The notes beneath the pieces are model-generated. The model worked only from the letters and a program-made list of their open reading frames with translations. It searched no databases and had not been told where the DNA came from. DNA of 64,000 nt from Periplaneta americana (lineage: Eukaryota > Arthropoda > Insecta > Blattodea > Blattidae). The position numbers were made by a program, and so were the translations under genes. Positions 44,847-56,195 of the stretch are shown here, one piece after another (the first letter of the stretch is position 1; the number at the start of each line of letters is the position of its first letter). The stretch is taken from positions 6,840,501-6,904,500 of the forward strand of contig NC_091123.1 of assembly GCF_040183065.1 (NCBI RefSeq). Reading direction: 5' to 3'.

Positions 44847-45756
44847 CTGCAAAATAAAAGTACTGATTACATTCAGTTATAGAACTGCAGTATGTACAGG
44901 GAAGGTGTGATGAATAGTGCTGAATTTAAGGGGTTAGGTACAGCTTACAGCAGTAAAATGTTTGGAAATATTCAACATTGTACATTAATGAAAAATAGTA
45001 TGTATAAAACACTGTCCTTCTACTACATGAATTAAATGTGAAGCACAGGAACGCCACTTCATAATTTCAATTAAGAAACATGCCAAACGAATTATCTTTG
45101 CACCAAAAAGCGGATGCTCCCTGGACCAAAAATACACAAATTCAATCTTCTAACACGATTTTTTTGTTTGAATACTTTCGTTTTATAGTTTATATCAGCT
45201 ATTTTAAAAAAGGTAATAAGTGGCGTTCCTGTAATTCACAATTACCCTACATGAAAAAAAAAATATTTTTACGATAAAAAGAATGTTTTTTTTTTTTTCA
45301 AAATTCAAAATGGTGGCAGTTGACTGTGCAGTGATTAAGCATTACACTCATAACTCATAAACTTGTTAACTTTTTCATGTTCTCTCTCTTTTATTTTATT
45401 GCTGAAACTCATATTTACAATATCATGCTCTTTCAACTACATTCCTTAATAAATAATTTTTTTTATTTCGTGTTAAAAGAAAATACTGATATTTGACCAT
45501 TTTTAAATGAATTTATTTTTTATCAGACAATCTATCAAAGGTAGAGAACTGATTTTGCATCATACTGTAGATATGACATGCATAAATACACACAAAAAAT
45601 TTCATCACAGAATGTTGGAAAATTATCTATATGCTGGCGAAACTATACGACTAAATGAAGGAATCTTTAAAGATGATGATGTGTATAAAATTTCGTTATT
45701 TCCCAATAAAGACAACCGAGGAAAAAATGACATACATTACTTATTGAACCGCTCAC

Positions 45757-45821
<65 letters not shown>

Positions 45822-45962
45822 TTATTTATTTTTATTTATTTATTTATTTATTTCGAATATTAATGTGCAAAACAACAGCACAAAGCCAATTACAGTTTAG
45901 CACAAAATAAAAGCCAAAAAAAAAAAAAACAGAACAAATGATTATGAGAATGAATGACTGAA

Positions 45963-46026
<64 letters not shown>

Positions 46027-46161
46027 GATACACGAAACAAAATATTTTTGCTAACATTATTATTTATGGGTATATAGTAGACTTACTCAAGTTAATTTCA
46101 GAACTCGATTTGTTTCTATTTATAAAGAACTAAACACCTATCAGTCCGTGAGGGCACTTAC
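44847..46161. repeat. Intron with two (AAT)n tracts
   Basis: (AAT)n at about 45758-45822 followed by TTTATTTATT repeats, and again at 45964-46024. The sequence between (45825-45945, ACAGCACAAAGCCAATTACA) resembles the 3' tail of the LINE at 47.1 kb. Otherwise nothing. Confidence 0.6.
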
Positions 46162-46409
46162 TTCGTCCGGTAATCCTAGCAATGTTCTGTCTCTCTCCTT
46201 CTTCATCTTGTTTCGCAGCTTCCGTCTTTCTGCTTTCGTCAGCCAGACGCCAGGTACATTGTTGTCGGGATCCCACGACTCAGGCGCAGAACTGTTGTCT
46301 CTCATATTGTTCCAAGCAACGCTCTCATCTTCGTTATTCAACTTTTCTTTTTTCTTTTTCTTCTTGCGTAATTTTTTTCCTCTCTGCTTCCTATTGTCAT
46401 TACCTGGAA
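46162..46409 (-). CDS. Matrix gene exon 1 of those visible: Lys-rich N-terminal region
   Basis: Acceptor TTTTACAG and donor GAA|GTAAGT bound a 248-base exon, entered in phase 1 and left in phase 0. It encodes about 82 residues that are strongly basic (GKKLRKKKKKKEK near the start, later TKAERRKLRNKMKKERDR) and end in GLPDE. No cysteine and no signal peptide are present, so at least one upstream exon must exist. It belongs to the gene because its phase-0 end meets the phase-0 start of the next exon, which is equally Lys-rich. Alone the segment looks cytoplasmic or nucleolar, which is odd for a secreted protein; heparin binding or furin processing are possible explanations (inference). The exon is well supported; its function is unknown. 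Confidence 0.65.
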
Positions 46410-46630
46410 CTGTAAAACAGGTCAACTACGGGTATATAAAAATAAAATTAAAAGATATGGAAGAAGTATTTCTGCGACACAAAATAACTAGGAAAACGCA
46501 TTCATATAGAATTTAACAGTATGATCTGTCATTCTGGCGCCTCTACAATATAAGTTGATATTAGTTTCATTAAAATATAGAGGCCCCCATTGTGCACAAA
46601 TACCTAAATAGTTAAATCAGACCTGAACCA

Positions 46631-46808
46631 CAGTCTAGAATATACAGTCACGAAGCTTGAGTTGTGAGGGTACTAGGAACAATAGACTGTGCAGGTACTA
46701 TTTCGCATTGTCTGTGATGAGGCGATAGTAGCGATCCTAGTGGTTAGCAACTATCTATGGATGCATATTTACTACGTATTGAGCTTCGTGACTGTATATA
46801 CTAGACTG
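46631..46808. mobile_element. Small MITE
   Basis: About 30-bp inverted termini sharing TATACAGTCACGAAGCT (46643-46660 and 46781-46799), 178 bp in all. No coding capacity. Confidence 0.7.
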
Positions 46809-46944
46809 TACCTGAACTTTGTTATGTATACTTGCCATCCGCATTCCGACCAGAATCGTTATTTTTGTGAACGGGTACCGTTGAAGAGACAGCTGGAGCA
46901 TCTGTTACGAGATCCCAGCTGTAACACATAAATAAATATAACAT

Positions 46945-47080
46945 AATATAATATGATAAAAGATATGATATGATATGATATGATATGATATGATATGATA
47001 TGATATGATATGATATGATATGATATGATATGATACGATACGATACGATACGATACGATATGATATGATATGATATGATG
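46945..47080. repeat. (ATATG)n pentamer microsatellite with variant block
   Basis: About 26 pentamers of ATGAT/ATATG, with an internal ACGAT variant run at 47033-47056. A short piece recurs at 47565-47595. Confidence 0.9.
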
Positions 47081-47094
47081 ATATTAATTTTTTT

Positions 47095-47560
47095 ATTATT
47101 TATTCATTTGTTGTTGAACATAACAGGCAAAGCCCAATTACAATGCTCACGACTAACAAATTAATTTATAAAACATAAACAAGGAAAAGGAAACACACAC
47201 TTATTAAAAACTGAAACAAAATAGAAATAAGAGAAAGAAAAAAAAAGATAAATTGAAATAAGTTGTGAAAGTAGCTTCAAATTAACTAACAACAATATTC
47301 TGTAAAATATGATAACAAATAATTCTGTATCTAGACAAATTCATATTGAAAATATCAACATTCAGATGATGATGTAATTTATTGTATAACTGTAACATTT
47401 GGAAAACTGGGGAATTTTTGTGGGATTCAGTATTTGTCCTTGGTATGTAAAATAAATTTCGAAATTTCATTTTAAGCTTAGGTGCATATAATGTTATATA
47501 ATAAAATAAACCAACACAGTCCAACTTATTGTTAATAATTTTATAAAGAAAGTTTATGTG
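47095..47560 (-). pseudogene. LINE C-terminal fragment (jockey/CR1-like)
   Basis: The minus strand encodes MKFRNLFYIPRTNTESHKNS then QMLQLYNKLHHHLNVDIFNM, the usual 'LYNxLP' end region of such LINEs, followed by an (AAT/AATA)-rich tail. Confidence 0.5.
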
Positions 47561-47854
47561 AAGTTTATATGATATATGATACGATACGATATGATATAGG
47601 AGGCAAAGGCAAATTGAGACACCACGGTCTCTGATCGGGTCAAAAACTCTGATAGAACTGATATTTAACCCTTGCGATGAATTTCAGTGAAGTTCGGAAG
47701 GTCTAATTAGTCAAATCCACTCTCCTCACCTCCATGTTGGAGCCCTCTGGGATCTTTTAAGATGCGAAAGAGAAAGTGATGTGCGGAAAGCAACGGGAAG
47801 CTATCTCATTTATCTTTCCCAAGAAAAACTGCAAACATGGTATGATGAGTCTTT

Positions 47855-48338
47855 TCACGCTAAAATATTCCGGACGTAAACTATCCCCTATCTATTTGAA
47901 AGACTTAGTATGAAGAACTGTTTTCAGAACATGGGAGGAGTGATAGTAGGAGGAAAAAGAATAAAGTGCATAATATTTGCTGATGATATGTCCTACGCAG
48001 TCCCGCACTGTGGCGTCGTGGTCTAAGGCATCTTGCCTAGGACTCGCGTTACGGAATACGCGCTGGTACGAGTCCTCATGAGGGAAGAAATTGTCTCATG
48101 AAATTTCGGCCAGTGTATGGGTCCGGTGCCCACCTAGCATCGTGATGCACTTTGGGAGCTACGATAGGTAGCGAAATCCGGTTACGAATGGCAGCTATAA
48201 CGGCTGGGGGGATCATCGTGCTAACCACAAGATACCTACATTCTGGTTGGATGATCGTCCACCTCTGCTTCGGCATGTGGGCGTGAGGCCAGCAGCCGGC
48301 TGGTCGGTCTAGGCCCTTCACGGGCTGTAGCACCACGG

Positions 48339-48403
<65 letters not shown>

Positions 48404-49180
48404 CATTATTATTATGTCCTTAGCAGAAAAGGAGATGATACTGACAAATATGCTACTGGAGTTAAATGACAGCTGTGAGCAGTATGGGATGAAGATAAAT
48501 GCAAACAAGACGAAGACCATGGTCATAGGAAGAAAACTAAAGAAAGTAAACTTGCGAGATCTAAATCAGGTAGTAGAGCACATGGACAGCTTCAAATACT
48601 TGGTTGGGGTTTACTATAAGTGTCTGCTGCTGTCAGGAAGTCAAAAAGAGGACAGCAATGACCAAAGAAGCCTTTAATAGAAAAAGGAGCATCTTCTGCG
48701 AACCTCTGTAAAAATAACTAAGGAAGAGACTAATGAAGTGCTTTGTGAGGAGTGTGGCATTGTATTAGGCAGAAACATAGACATTACGATTAAGTGAAGA
48801 GAAGCGACTAAAAGCATTTGAAATGTGGACATGTAGAAGAATGGAGCGTGTGAAATGGACAGATAGAATAAGAAATGAAACTGTGTTGGAAAGAGTGGGT
48901 GAAGAAAGAATATTGCTGAAACTGATCAGGAAGAGAAAAAGGAATTGGGTGAGTCACTGGCTGAGAAGAAACTGAAGGATACACTGGAAGGAATGGTAAA
49001 TGGAAGAAGAGTTCGGGGCAGAAGAAGATACCAGATGATAGACGACATCAAGATACATGAATCATATGAGGAGACAAAGAGGAAGGCAGAAAATGGGACA
49101 GATTAGAGAAAGTTGGATTTGCAGTGAAAGACCTGCCCTTGGACAGAATACTATAAATGAATGAATGAATGAATATAATA
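47855..49180 (+). pseudogene. LINE RT and C-terminus split by a SINE
   Basis: Left part (47905-47994) reads GVIVGGKRIKCIIFADDMS with the catalytic FADD motif; right part (48414-48600) reads LAEKEMILTNMLLELNDSCE, QYGMKINANKTKTMVIGR, then RRMERVKWTDRIRNETVLER and WVSHWLRRN further on. It ends in (ATGA)n. Frameshifts and stops throughout. Third RT family of the window. Confidence 0.75.
47995..48412 (+). mobile_element. tRNA-derived SINE with (ATT)n tail, inserted in RT
   Basis: Head GTCGTGGTCTAAGGCATCTT (A-box-like) and GGTACGAGTCCTC (B box), body with GGCCAGCAGCCGGCTGGTCG, tail of about 25 ATT. Direct repeats TATGTCCT at 47987-47994 and 48413-48420. Confidence 0.85.
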
Positions 49181-49185
49181 TAGTA

Positions 49186-49330
49186 TAAATGTTGAAACTG
49201 ATCAGGAAGAGAAATTCGCTGGGTCACTGGCTAAGGAAAACTACCTACTCAAGGATGCGCTGGAAGGAATGGTGAACCTGTTCGAGGTAGAAGATATCAG
49301 ATGATCGATGTATGGATCTAAGACAGGGCT
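49186..49330 (+). pseudogene. Second, partial copy of the preceding LINE end
   Basis: TTGAAACTGATCAGGAAGAG, then GGGTCACTGGCTAAG and AGAAGATATCAGATGATCGA; a further 5'-truncated copy directly after the (ATGA)n tail. Confidence 0.75.
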
Positions 49331-49975
49331 GGGCATCGAGAGCGGATCCAGACTCTAAACGGGGAAGCTTAATATTCATCCGTCACTGAATGAACGCTGC
49401 ACGGTGTTCGGCGGGGAAGAAAGGGGATGAAGAGAAATCAGATGGCTCCCCGTGAGAGAGTAGAATCCGCTCTTGCTGCCCAGCCCTGATCTAAGAGGAA
49501 GGTGGAAAAGAGAGAATGAATCATGTACAGGCATTGGATTTTATTAATATAGACTTTTTCTCCTCGAAATTTTTAATACAATGAAGTCTGAATTGATTAT
49601 CATTTCCACATAATGTTAAGCCAGAAGAAATGAGTTGAAAATTTTTATGATTTCATTTCGGATATATAAAATTAATACATTTTTTATTCCTTAGAAATGC
49701 AGTAAGTAAAATTTAACATCGGAATTTAGCCCTTTTACTGATTTTCTTAAGGAAATCTGTCTACTAATTCTTTTATTTTTATTTAGAATTAGATTAGTAG
49801 TTGGACCGATACTGATATTTTTTCACAGATGAAATGTGTAAACAAGTGGCATCTAAATCACCATTTGTTAAAGTTTTGTTAAAACTGAGGTACAGCAAAA
49901 GAAGTGAAAATGTTGATAATTCATACATCATATCAGTTCGCGCTTTTAGTACCTGCTTTGGATGTTTTAGCATAC
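49331..49975. other. No recognised genes
   Basis: A GC-rich patch at 49325-49490 (GGGCTGGGCATCGAGAGCGG and inverted GCTGCCCAGCCCTGAT) may be the ends of a small hairpin element; the rest is AT-rich. Confidence 0.35.
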
Positions 49976-49977
49976 AT

Positions 49978-50590
49978 CTTGATTACACAGCTTTCAACAC
50001 TATATCACTTCGGACAACGTATTATGTGTCACGTCTTAAATTTTAATATTACCTTGTTAACATGTTTCAGCCTGTTATGGGTCTTCTTTAGAACTGGTTG
50101 TTGCTGGTCTTGGCGCCTTTTGTTTTGTTTCCTGTGGGGGTATGTTTGTGTAGTGTAATGTGGAGTCAAAGAGTGTGTGTGTTCTGAAATTGAGTTGTGT
50201 GTTGAGAATTTCATTTGAATGTGTTTTTGTGTGTCTGTATATTTCGTATTGTTGTAGTATGTTTAGTTTCTGGCTTTTTGGTTGGATGTGTAGAATTTCT
50301 ATGTCAGTGTTGAGGTCTCTGTAGGTGTGGTTAGCATTTGTGATGTGTTCTACATATGTGGAAGTGTTTTGTAATTTTGTTTTGGCTGTGATGTGTTCTT
50401 TGTAACGTGTTTGAAATAATGATGTCTGTCTGTCCTATGTAGAAGTTGTTGCAGGTGTTACATTTGAGTTTGCAGGCCTATACGCCTGTGTGGTTGTATT
50501 TATTTGTTTGTGTTGTTTGTGTGTCGAAATGTTTCTGTAGAGTATTATTTGTTCTGTATGCGATGTTGATAGTAGTTTTGTCTGCTTACT
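49978..50590 (-). mobile_element. Penelope-like fragment
   Basis: Very similar to 17.2-17.75 kb: CCTTGTTAACATGTTTC terminus, MKFSTHNSISEHTHSLTPHY on the minus strand, and further up the GIY-YIG text (NTCNNFYIGQTD) with a small insertion. Both copies share the outer segment TTGATTACACARCTTT. Frameshifted. Confidence 0.7.
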
Positions 50591-51604
50591 TTTAACGTTT
50601 TAAGTGCTCACATGTCCGAGCTCTACTTACGCCTATAACATGAGGAGCTAAATTGTTTCAGAATTCACAAAACGTATAATGGATAAGTATTTGTCACCTT
50701 TTGACTTTTTAACATCCGCTTTGAAGATCTATGAAGATCTATGTGTGCAGATTGAGAGGAGGTTTCTACATGAACTCATTAACAGTTTCCTTGTAAGTTA
50801 TCGATGTTTATGAAAGAAGAAACACATACATTCATGTTCCGTAAATAAACAATTTATATGTTTATCAGGATTATTTAAAACGTGTGTGACCGCAGTTAAA
50901 AATAGTCCAAATGTGACCCATGCATGTCTTAAAGGGAATTGATATGGATACTCAGTGCCTGGACGTATAAGGGGGTCAGTCCGCCTCCAGTGGTCATAGG
51001 TTTGGAGACTTAGTCAATGCTAAAACATTAATAGTTGTAACTACCAAAGGAAAAGTTTCGGGCATTAATTTCTATATAAAAATCGTTCATATTGATAGCC
51101 TCTACTACCCATAACATTTGTATCATAGCTACTGAAACACTCTGTATATATTTTTTAATAAGTAGTGATGTATTTGATATGAAACAAAAGCATACGAAAA
51201 TTATGTTGGATTTATACACGATACAAAAAGCTATTATCATCTCCTGGCCATTTGCAATATTTAGTTTTTATTCTTTCCGTTAGAATCTTGATTATGCATT
51301 CACTACTTCAGGCAACAATAAGAAATTTATGAAAATTATAATTTATAATTTTATCGATCCCTACAAGAATAATTCCAAGCAAGAAATGACCGCGCAAGAG
51401 GGGCTTTAATGTAATCAGTTCAAATTATCTTAGAGATATGCCCGAAATGCAGCGAATCATAAAACTGCAACAAGAAATGTAAATTTTATTACCGGTTAAT
51501 ATGTTTCTTTTTTGTAAACAAGTACTACATCTAAAAACCTGTACATACAGTCAGCTGCAGAATAACACCCTGGGTTTTTAGACCTAATGTTCCTCTGGAT
51601 ATGG

Positions 51605-51611
51605 TAGAAAT

Positions 51612-51642
<31 letters not shown>

Positions 51643-51660
51643 TAATAATAACAATAATAG
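51605..51660. repeat. Interrupted (AAT)n microsatellite
   Basis: AAT triplets with AAC interruptions. Confidence 0.85.
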
Positions 51661-51667
51661 TACATTT

Positions 51668-52637
51668 GAATCGGTTATTGTTGAAAGGAACCAAGTCCAG
51701 TTTTTAAAGTTTTGAAATAATCGAAAAAAACTGTTTTGTAAATAATTTATCGAAGATTAAACCAAAATACAGAGTGATTTATATAGAACTGACAGATTTC
51801 TTTCTTTCTTTATTTCAAAACGAATGATGCTAGCCACAATTTGTTATACCTCAAATGTAGATTACCTTTGGGAGATTACTAACCTCTATAGCAAATGTTG
51901 AAAATTCGTTATTTATTAGGTTGGAAATTCACTTAATTACCAGTTTTTAACGTTAAATTAAGCACGAGATGCGCAGATGTTTATTCTTTATTCTGTATAT
52001 TTATTGCCATTAAAATTATTATTATTTTATAGATCCAGTCGTTTCCAATTTGTTTACCAGTCCCAGTATTGTGTTTCTTGGGGGGGGGGGGGATTACAAA
52101 CACCAAATATTATCTCTGGTATGCTCTTTGAGTAGCTGTAATTCAATTCGTAATCCAGTATTGCTTCACAAGAAAGAGCCGTTGACTTAATATGTACTGC
52201 ATTTTCAGTGACTAAAACAAAATGTCGAAAACAGCTGCCAACAATAAGGAAAAAAGAATAAACATCTGCGCATCTCGTGACAGGGAATCAAAACTCCTGC
52301 TTAATTTGACGTTAAAAACTGGTCATTAAGTGAATTTGCAGCCGAATAAATAAAGCATTTTCAACATTTGCTATAGAGGTTAGTAATCTCCCAAAGATAC
52401 TCTACATTTGAGGTATAACAAATTGTGGCTAGCGTCATTCATTTTGGAATAAATAAAGAAAGAAATGTGTTAGTTCTATATAAATCACTCTGTATATTGT
52501 ACACATAAAATATACCGTATGTGTACAAAATGTTTTGGTTTAATGTTCGATAGATTATTCACAAAACTTTTTTTTTTCGATTATCTCAAAACTTTAAAAA
52601 GTGGATTTGGTTCCTTTCAACAATAATCGATTCATTT
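51668..52637. mobile_element. Long inverted-repeat element, two nested layers
   Basis: Left arm 51668-51998 and right arm 52251-52637 are inverted copies. The outer layer contains GTTGAAAGGAACCAA and GAAATAATCGAAAAAAA. The inner layer begins ACAGAGTGATTTATATAGAA and ends AACATCTGCGCATCTCGTG. The right outer layer has about 60 bp extra. The centre contains an 11-G run at 52081. No coding sequence. Confidence 0.75.
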
Positions 52638-53130
52638 GAATATTCATACATTATGTTAGGCAATTATTTCAGATCTACCAACCGTTCCGAATTAATTAGC
52701 AGTTAGCAAAAAATTGTTCTATTTGAGTGACTGTACCATACTTATTGAGTATTGAACTTAAAGATAACACAATATTTCAATATTAGTTTATAGCTGAAAA
52801 ATGAAAACGTTGTGAACCGCGTAACATTGCTGACTCCAACGGTAGAATCAATCCAGTTTGTTGCCACATAAATGAATATGATCCGTAGTCATGGAGACGA
52901 CACATAGATCTACGTTTGCATGTTTTGTAAAAACTGAGCTCTTTGCTCACGTTCCGCAATGGTTAGTGTTTCTTCGTATGTACAGACCTAGAAACAAACT
53001 TCTGTGTTGTTTGGATAAAGGGAGATAAATCATAAAAATGAGTTTGGAGATAAAGATCTCAACGTGAATGGAGGTGCTTTAGACAGCGACGCTATGGCGC
53101 GGGACCTTTTGAATAATAGTCGCGAAAATA

Positions 53131-54332
53131 AGGGTGTTTAAAAAATACGGGGCATAATTTCAGGTATGTATTTCTCACATGTAGACAATCAAAATAGTTC
53201 ATTACAACATGTGTCCGGAAATGCTTCATTTCCGAGTTATGGCCTTCACAACATTGAAATTCACCGGAACGTTTTTCTTTCCGCAGGTCGTTGTCATTAC
53301 AGATATTTTCAAAATGTCCACCTCCTGCTTGAATACAGACCTCACATCGATGTCTCATTGACCTGCGAACACGATCCCAAACTCCAGGAGTATTGCGTAT
53401 GTCCTCAGAACATGCCACAATTCGATTCCGAAGGGATTCCAAATCAGGCACCGGAGACGAATAAACCAATGATTTTAAATGGCCCCACAAGTAGAAATCG
53501 AGAGGGTTCAGATCAGGTGAGCGTGGAGGACAAGCAATTGGGCCACCTCTACCTATCCATCGATCGATCAGGAAACCTTCGATTCAAGTACCGGCGAGCC
53601 GTACGACTGAAGTGTGCAGGAGCGCCATCATGCAAGAAGTGAATGTGTTGACGATTGATCAGTGGAGTATCTTCTAAAACATGAGGTATGGTGTTTTCCA
53701 GGAAGTTTGTGTACGCCTGCCCCGTAAGTCTGTTTACAAGTACATGGGGTCCAACTAATCGATCACCAATGATACCGGCCCACATGTTGAGGGAGAACCG
53801 CACCTGATGATGAGATGGAACAGTTGCACGTGGGTTTTCATACGCCCATACATGCTGATTGTGGAAATTTGTTATGCCATCTCGTGTGAACTGTGCTTCA
53901 TCTGTAAATAATACTAAGGCAGGAAAGTTCGGATTTACACCACACTGCTGCAAGAACTACTGACAGAACCTAACTCGTGGAACTGGTCCAACTGGTACAA
54001 ATGACGAGCCAACGCAGCATTGCCGTCCGCCTTACCGTACATGAAGTGTATCTCTGCCAGCTCTTGATTTGAATACATGTCGCACAGTCTAACGCCTACA
54101 CAACACTGAATGTAACCTTCGCCTCGGAATGAACTGTCAGAGTGCCCTCTTAATGTCTACTTTGACGGCAACGACCTGCGGAAAGAAAAACGTTCCGGTG
54201 AATTTCAATGTTGTGAAGGCCATAACTCGGAAATAAAGCATTTCCGGACACATGTTGTAATGAACTATTTTGATTGTCTACATGTGGGAAATACATACCT
54301 GAAATTATGCCCCGTATTTTTGAAACACCCTG
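53131..54332 (-). mobile_element. IS630/Tc1-type transposon with long inverted ends, decayed transposase
   Basis: Inverted repeats of about 165 bp (53131-53295 and 54165-54332), from GGGTGTTT...AAATACGGGGC to TCCGCAGGTCGTTG/inverse, with TA on both sides. The minus strand reads LAEIHFMYGKADGNAALARH, then after a deletion ALVLFTDEAQFTRDGITNFH (second catalytic segment), FSLNMWAGIIGDRLVGPHVL, HFLHDGAPAHFSRTARRYLN and, one frame away, PLDFYLWGHLKSLVYSSPVP-like text. A deletion of the DNA-binding part and one frameshift make it inactive. Confidence 0.85.
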
Positions 54333-54334
54333 TA

Positions 54335-55930
54335 TATGATTGAATTGTTTCGAAACACGTAACATGTATAATGAGAAAGTATATATGACTCATTTTTATA
54401 TAGGCCTATATTGTAATAGTAGGCCTATACTATTATGAAACAAGTTGATAATGTTATACTTTATGGCGTCAAATTTTAGAGAACGAGCGAAGCAAGTTTC
54501 CTTATTTTGACGAATGCAACATCTGCATAACATTATAAACGTATTTCATATGTTATTTTTTGTATGACAGCATTATAAAGCAATGAATAAAAAAATGACA
54601 TCAGATTTGTAATTACGGGTAATTTAATATCATGGTCTATGGAGAAATAGGTTGCTATGACAACAATTTTATTATGTATTAAATATTATAGCATGGCAGA
54701 TCGTTTTATAATGTTAACTTTATGGCACACGTTATGCAGTCATAATAGAAGTCATGACGTTTTAGTTGTCATGGTAATATTTTTACAGCACTAGTACAAT
54801 AATGTGGCATATTATGCACGATTTTTACTGACGATAAAGGCTGTTTATAATGCAGGAGTACAAAAAAATTATTTACGACTCTTTTCATGGGCAAATCTTT
54901 GACGAAAGCAGTGTGAGAGCAGCTGGGGGTGTTACTGCTCTCTTTTCGGTATTGACTCTTGGCAGTTTACTACCGCGCGCGGTCTGAACCGAGGGTCAGC
55001 TCCCTGGGATTGGCCCCAATGAAAATAAATAACGCCATTAATCAGGTCCCAGCAACAAAAACATCACATTCTTCGGTTGGCAATCCTGCACCCCAATAAT
55101 ACAAACACAAATCATAATCAAACAATAGAGAGGAAAAAGTTTTAATTGCGAAGGCTGAGTCATTTGTTTCGCGGGTTGCGGGGGTATCAGTTCCATTCAG
55201 AGCAGCCTACGTGACATGACAGGTGCTAATTATGCTGAATTTATTGTTGCCAGCAGCAACTGGTTTACGGCTCGCATAGGTGTAGAGTTACATCATCACG
55301 GAGGGGGGACTTCATTCATGAATGAGATCATCCAGCACCCTCCATTCATGTTAAGGCCGCTCTTCATAAATGTGCGTTACTGCCATTTCAGAATTTATAG
55401 TACAGGAACATCATTTTATTTTTACTAAAATTTCTAATATTAACCTGGCTATATCTTTGAATTAACGGTTGAGAATCGGAAACACTGTTTGCTACCCTTT
55501 CCACGACTGGAGTTCAATGATACTGGCGTAAAATACAAAAAATCACTTTACTAGGTATAGGAGGAAATAAAAGTAGTTCATCCATTTACGTAAACTAGGA
55601 AATATCGCGATTTTGAGTTTGATAATTTTCATTAAGTTTTTCTTTAATCAAATTACAGCATTGTATTAACAATAAGTGTTTTCACTCACGAACTGAGTTA
55701 TCCATTCGGACATATTCATTATGCAGTGTATGTTATACTGTCTACAGCACATTAGCGTGCAATATAGAGAATGAGGTTAAATTGAAAAATAATCATAATA
55801 TGGATATTTAAACACAATTTCGAAAATGGTGGCCGTTCACTTCGATACAGGCTTCAGTTTTTTTGTGCATATTATCGCACTGTATACTATTGTACCTAAT
55901 TCCAATTACCAGTTTCGTCCTTCATACTAG
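54335..55930. other. No recognised genes
   Basis: AT-rich with short AGGCCTATA palindromes (54405-54430). No domain signature in the short frames. Confidence 0.4.
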
Positions 55931-55934
55931 TAAC

Positions 55935-56195
55935 TCATGTCCACACCTTTGGAGTAACGGTCAGCGCGTCTGGCCGCGAAACCAGGTGGCCCGGGTTCGA
56001 TTCCCGGTCGGGGCATGTTACCTGGTTGAGGTTTTTTCCGGGGTTTTTCCTCAACCCAATATGAGCAAATGCTGGGTAACTTTCGGTGCTGGACCCCAGA
56101 CTCATTTCACCGGCATTATCACCATCTCATTCAGAAGCTAAATAACCTTAGATGTTGATAAAGCGTCGTAAAATAACCTACTAAAATAAATAAAC
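55935..56195 (+). mobile_element. tRNA-derived SINE
   Basis: tRNA-like head with TGGAGTAACGGTCAGCGCGT, anticodon stem CTGG/CCAG and B box GGTTCGATTCC, then TTACCTGGTTGAGG and a pyrimidine-rich body. End AAAGCGTCGTAAAATAACC then CTACTAAAATAAA. Confidence 0.8.

Larger units (their letters stand above)
9021..46409 (-). other. Gene span: sushi/EGF/HYR extracellular matrix protein (10 visible exons)
   Basis: Ten minus-strand exons were joined by hand from AG acceptors, GT donors and matching phases (1-in, 0, 2, 1, 1, 1, 1, 1, 1, 2, stop). They total 2795 coding bases, about 930 residues. Modules in order are a Lys-rich region (1-150), a Ser/Thr-rich region (150-320), sushi 1 (C324-C382), EGF (C399-C432), a tandem run of cbEGFs (434-750), sushi 2 (about 757-833) and HYR (about 835-915). 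Known biology: such modules occur in secreted matrix and adhesion proteins, and cbEGF motifs bind calcium. Drosophila frac (faulty attraction) is a possible relative, from memory only. Residue numbers count from the first complete codon of the exon at 46162-46409. The first exon or exons and the promoter are not located. Introns run from 1.3 to 6.5 kb and are filled with mobile elements. Confidence 0.8.

Noticed and set aside
53166..53642. 158-residue plus-strand frame
   Set aside because: It is the antisense of the decayed IS630/Tc1-type transposase and its terminal repeat; the minus strand carries the recognisable motifs.
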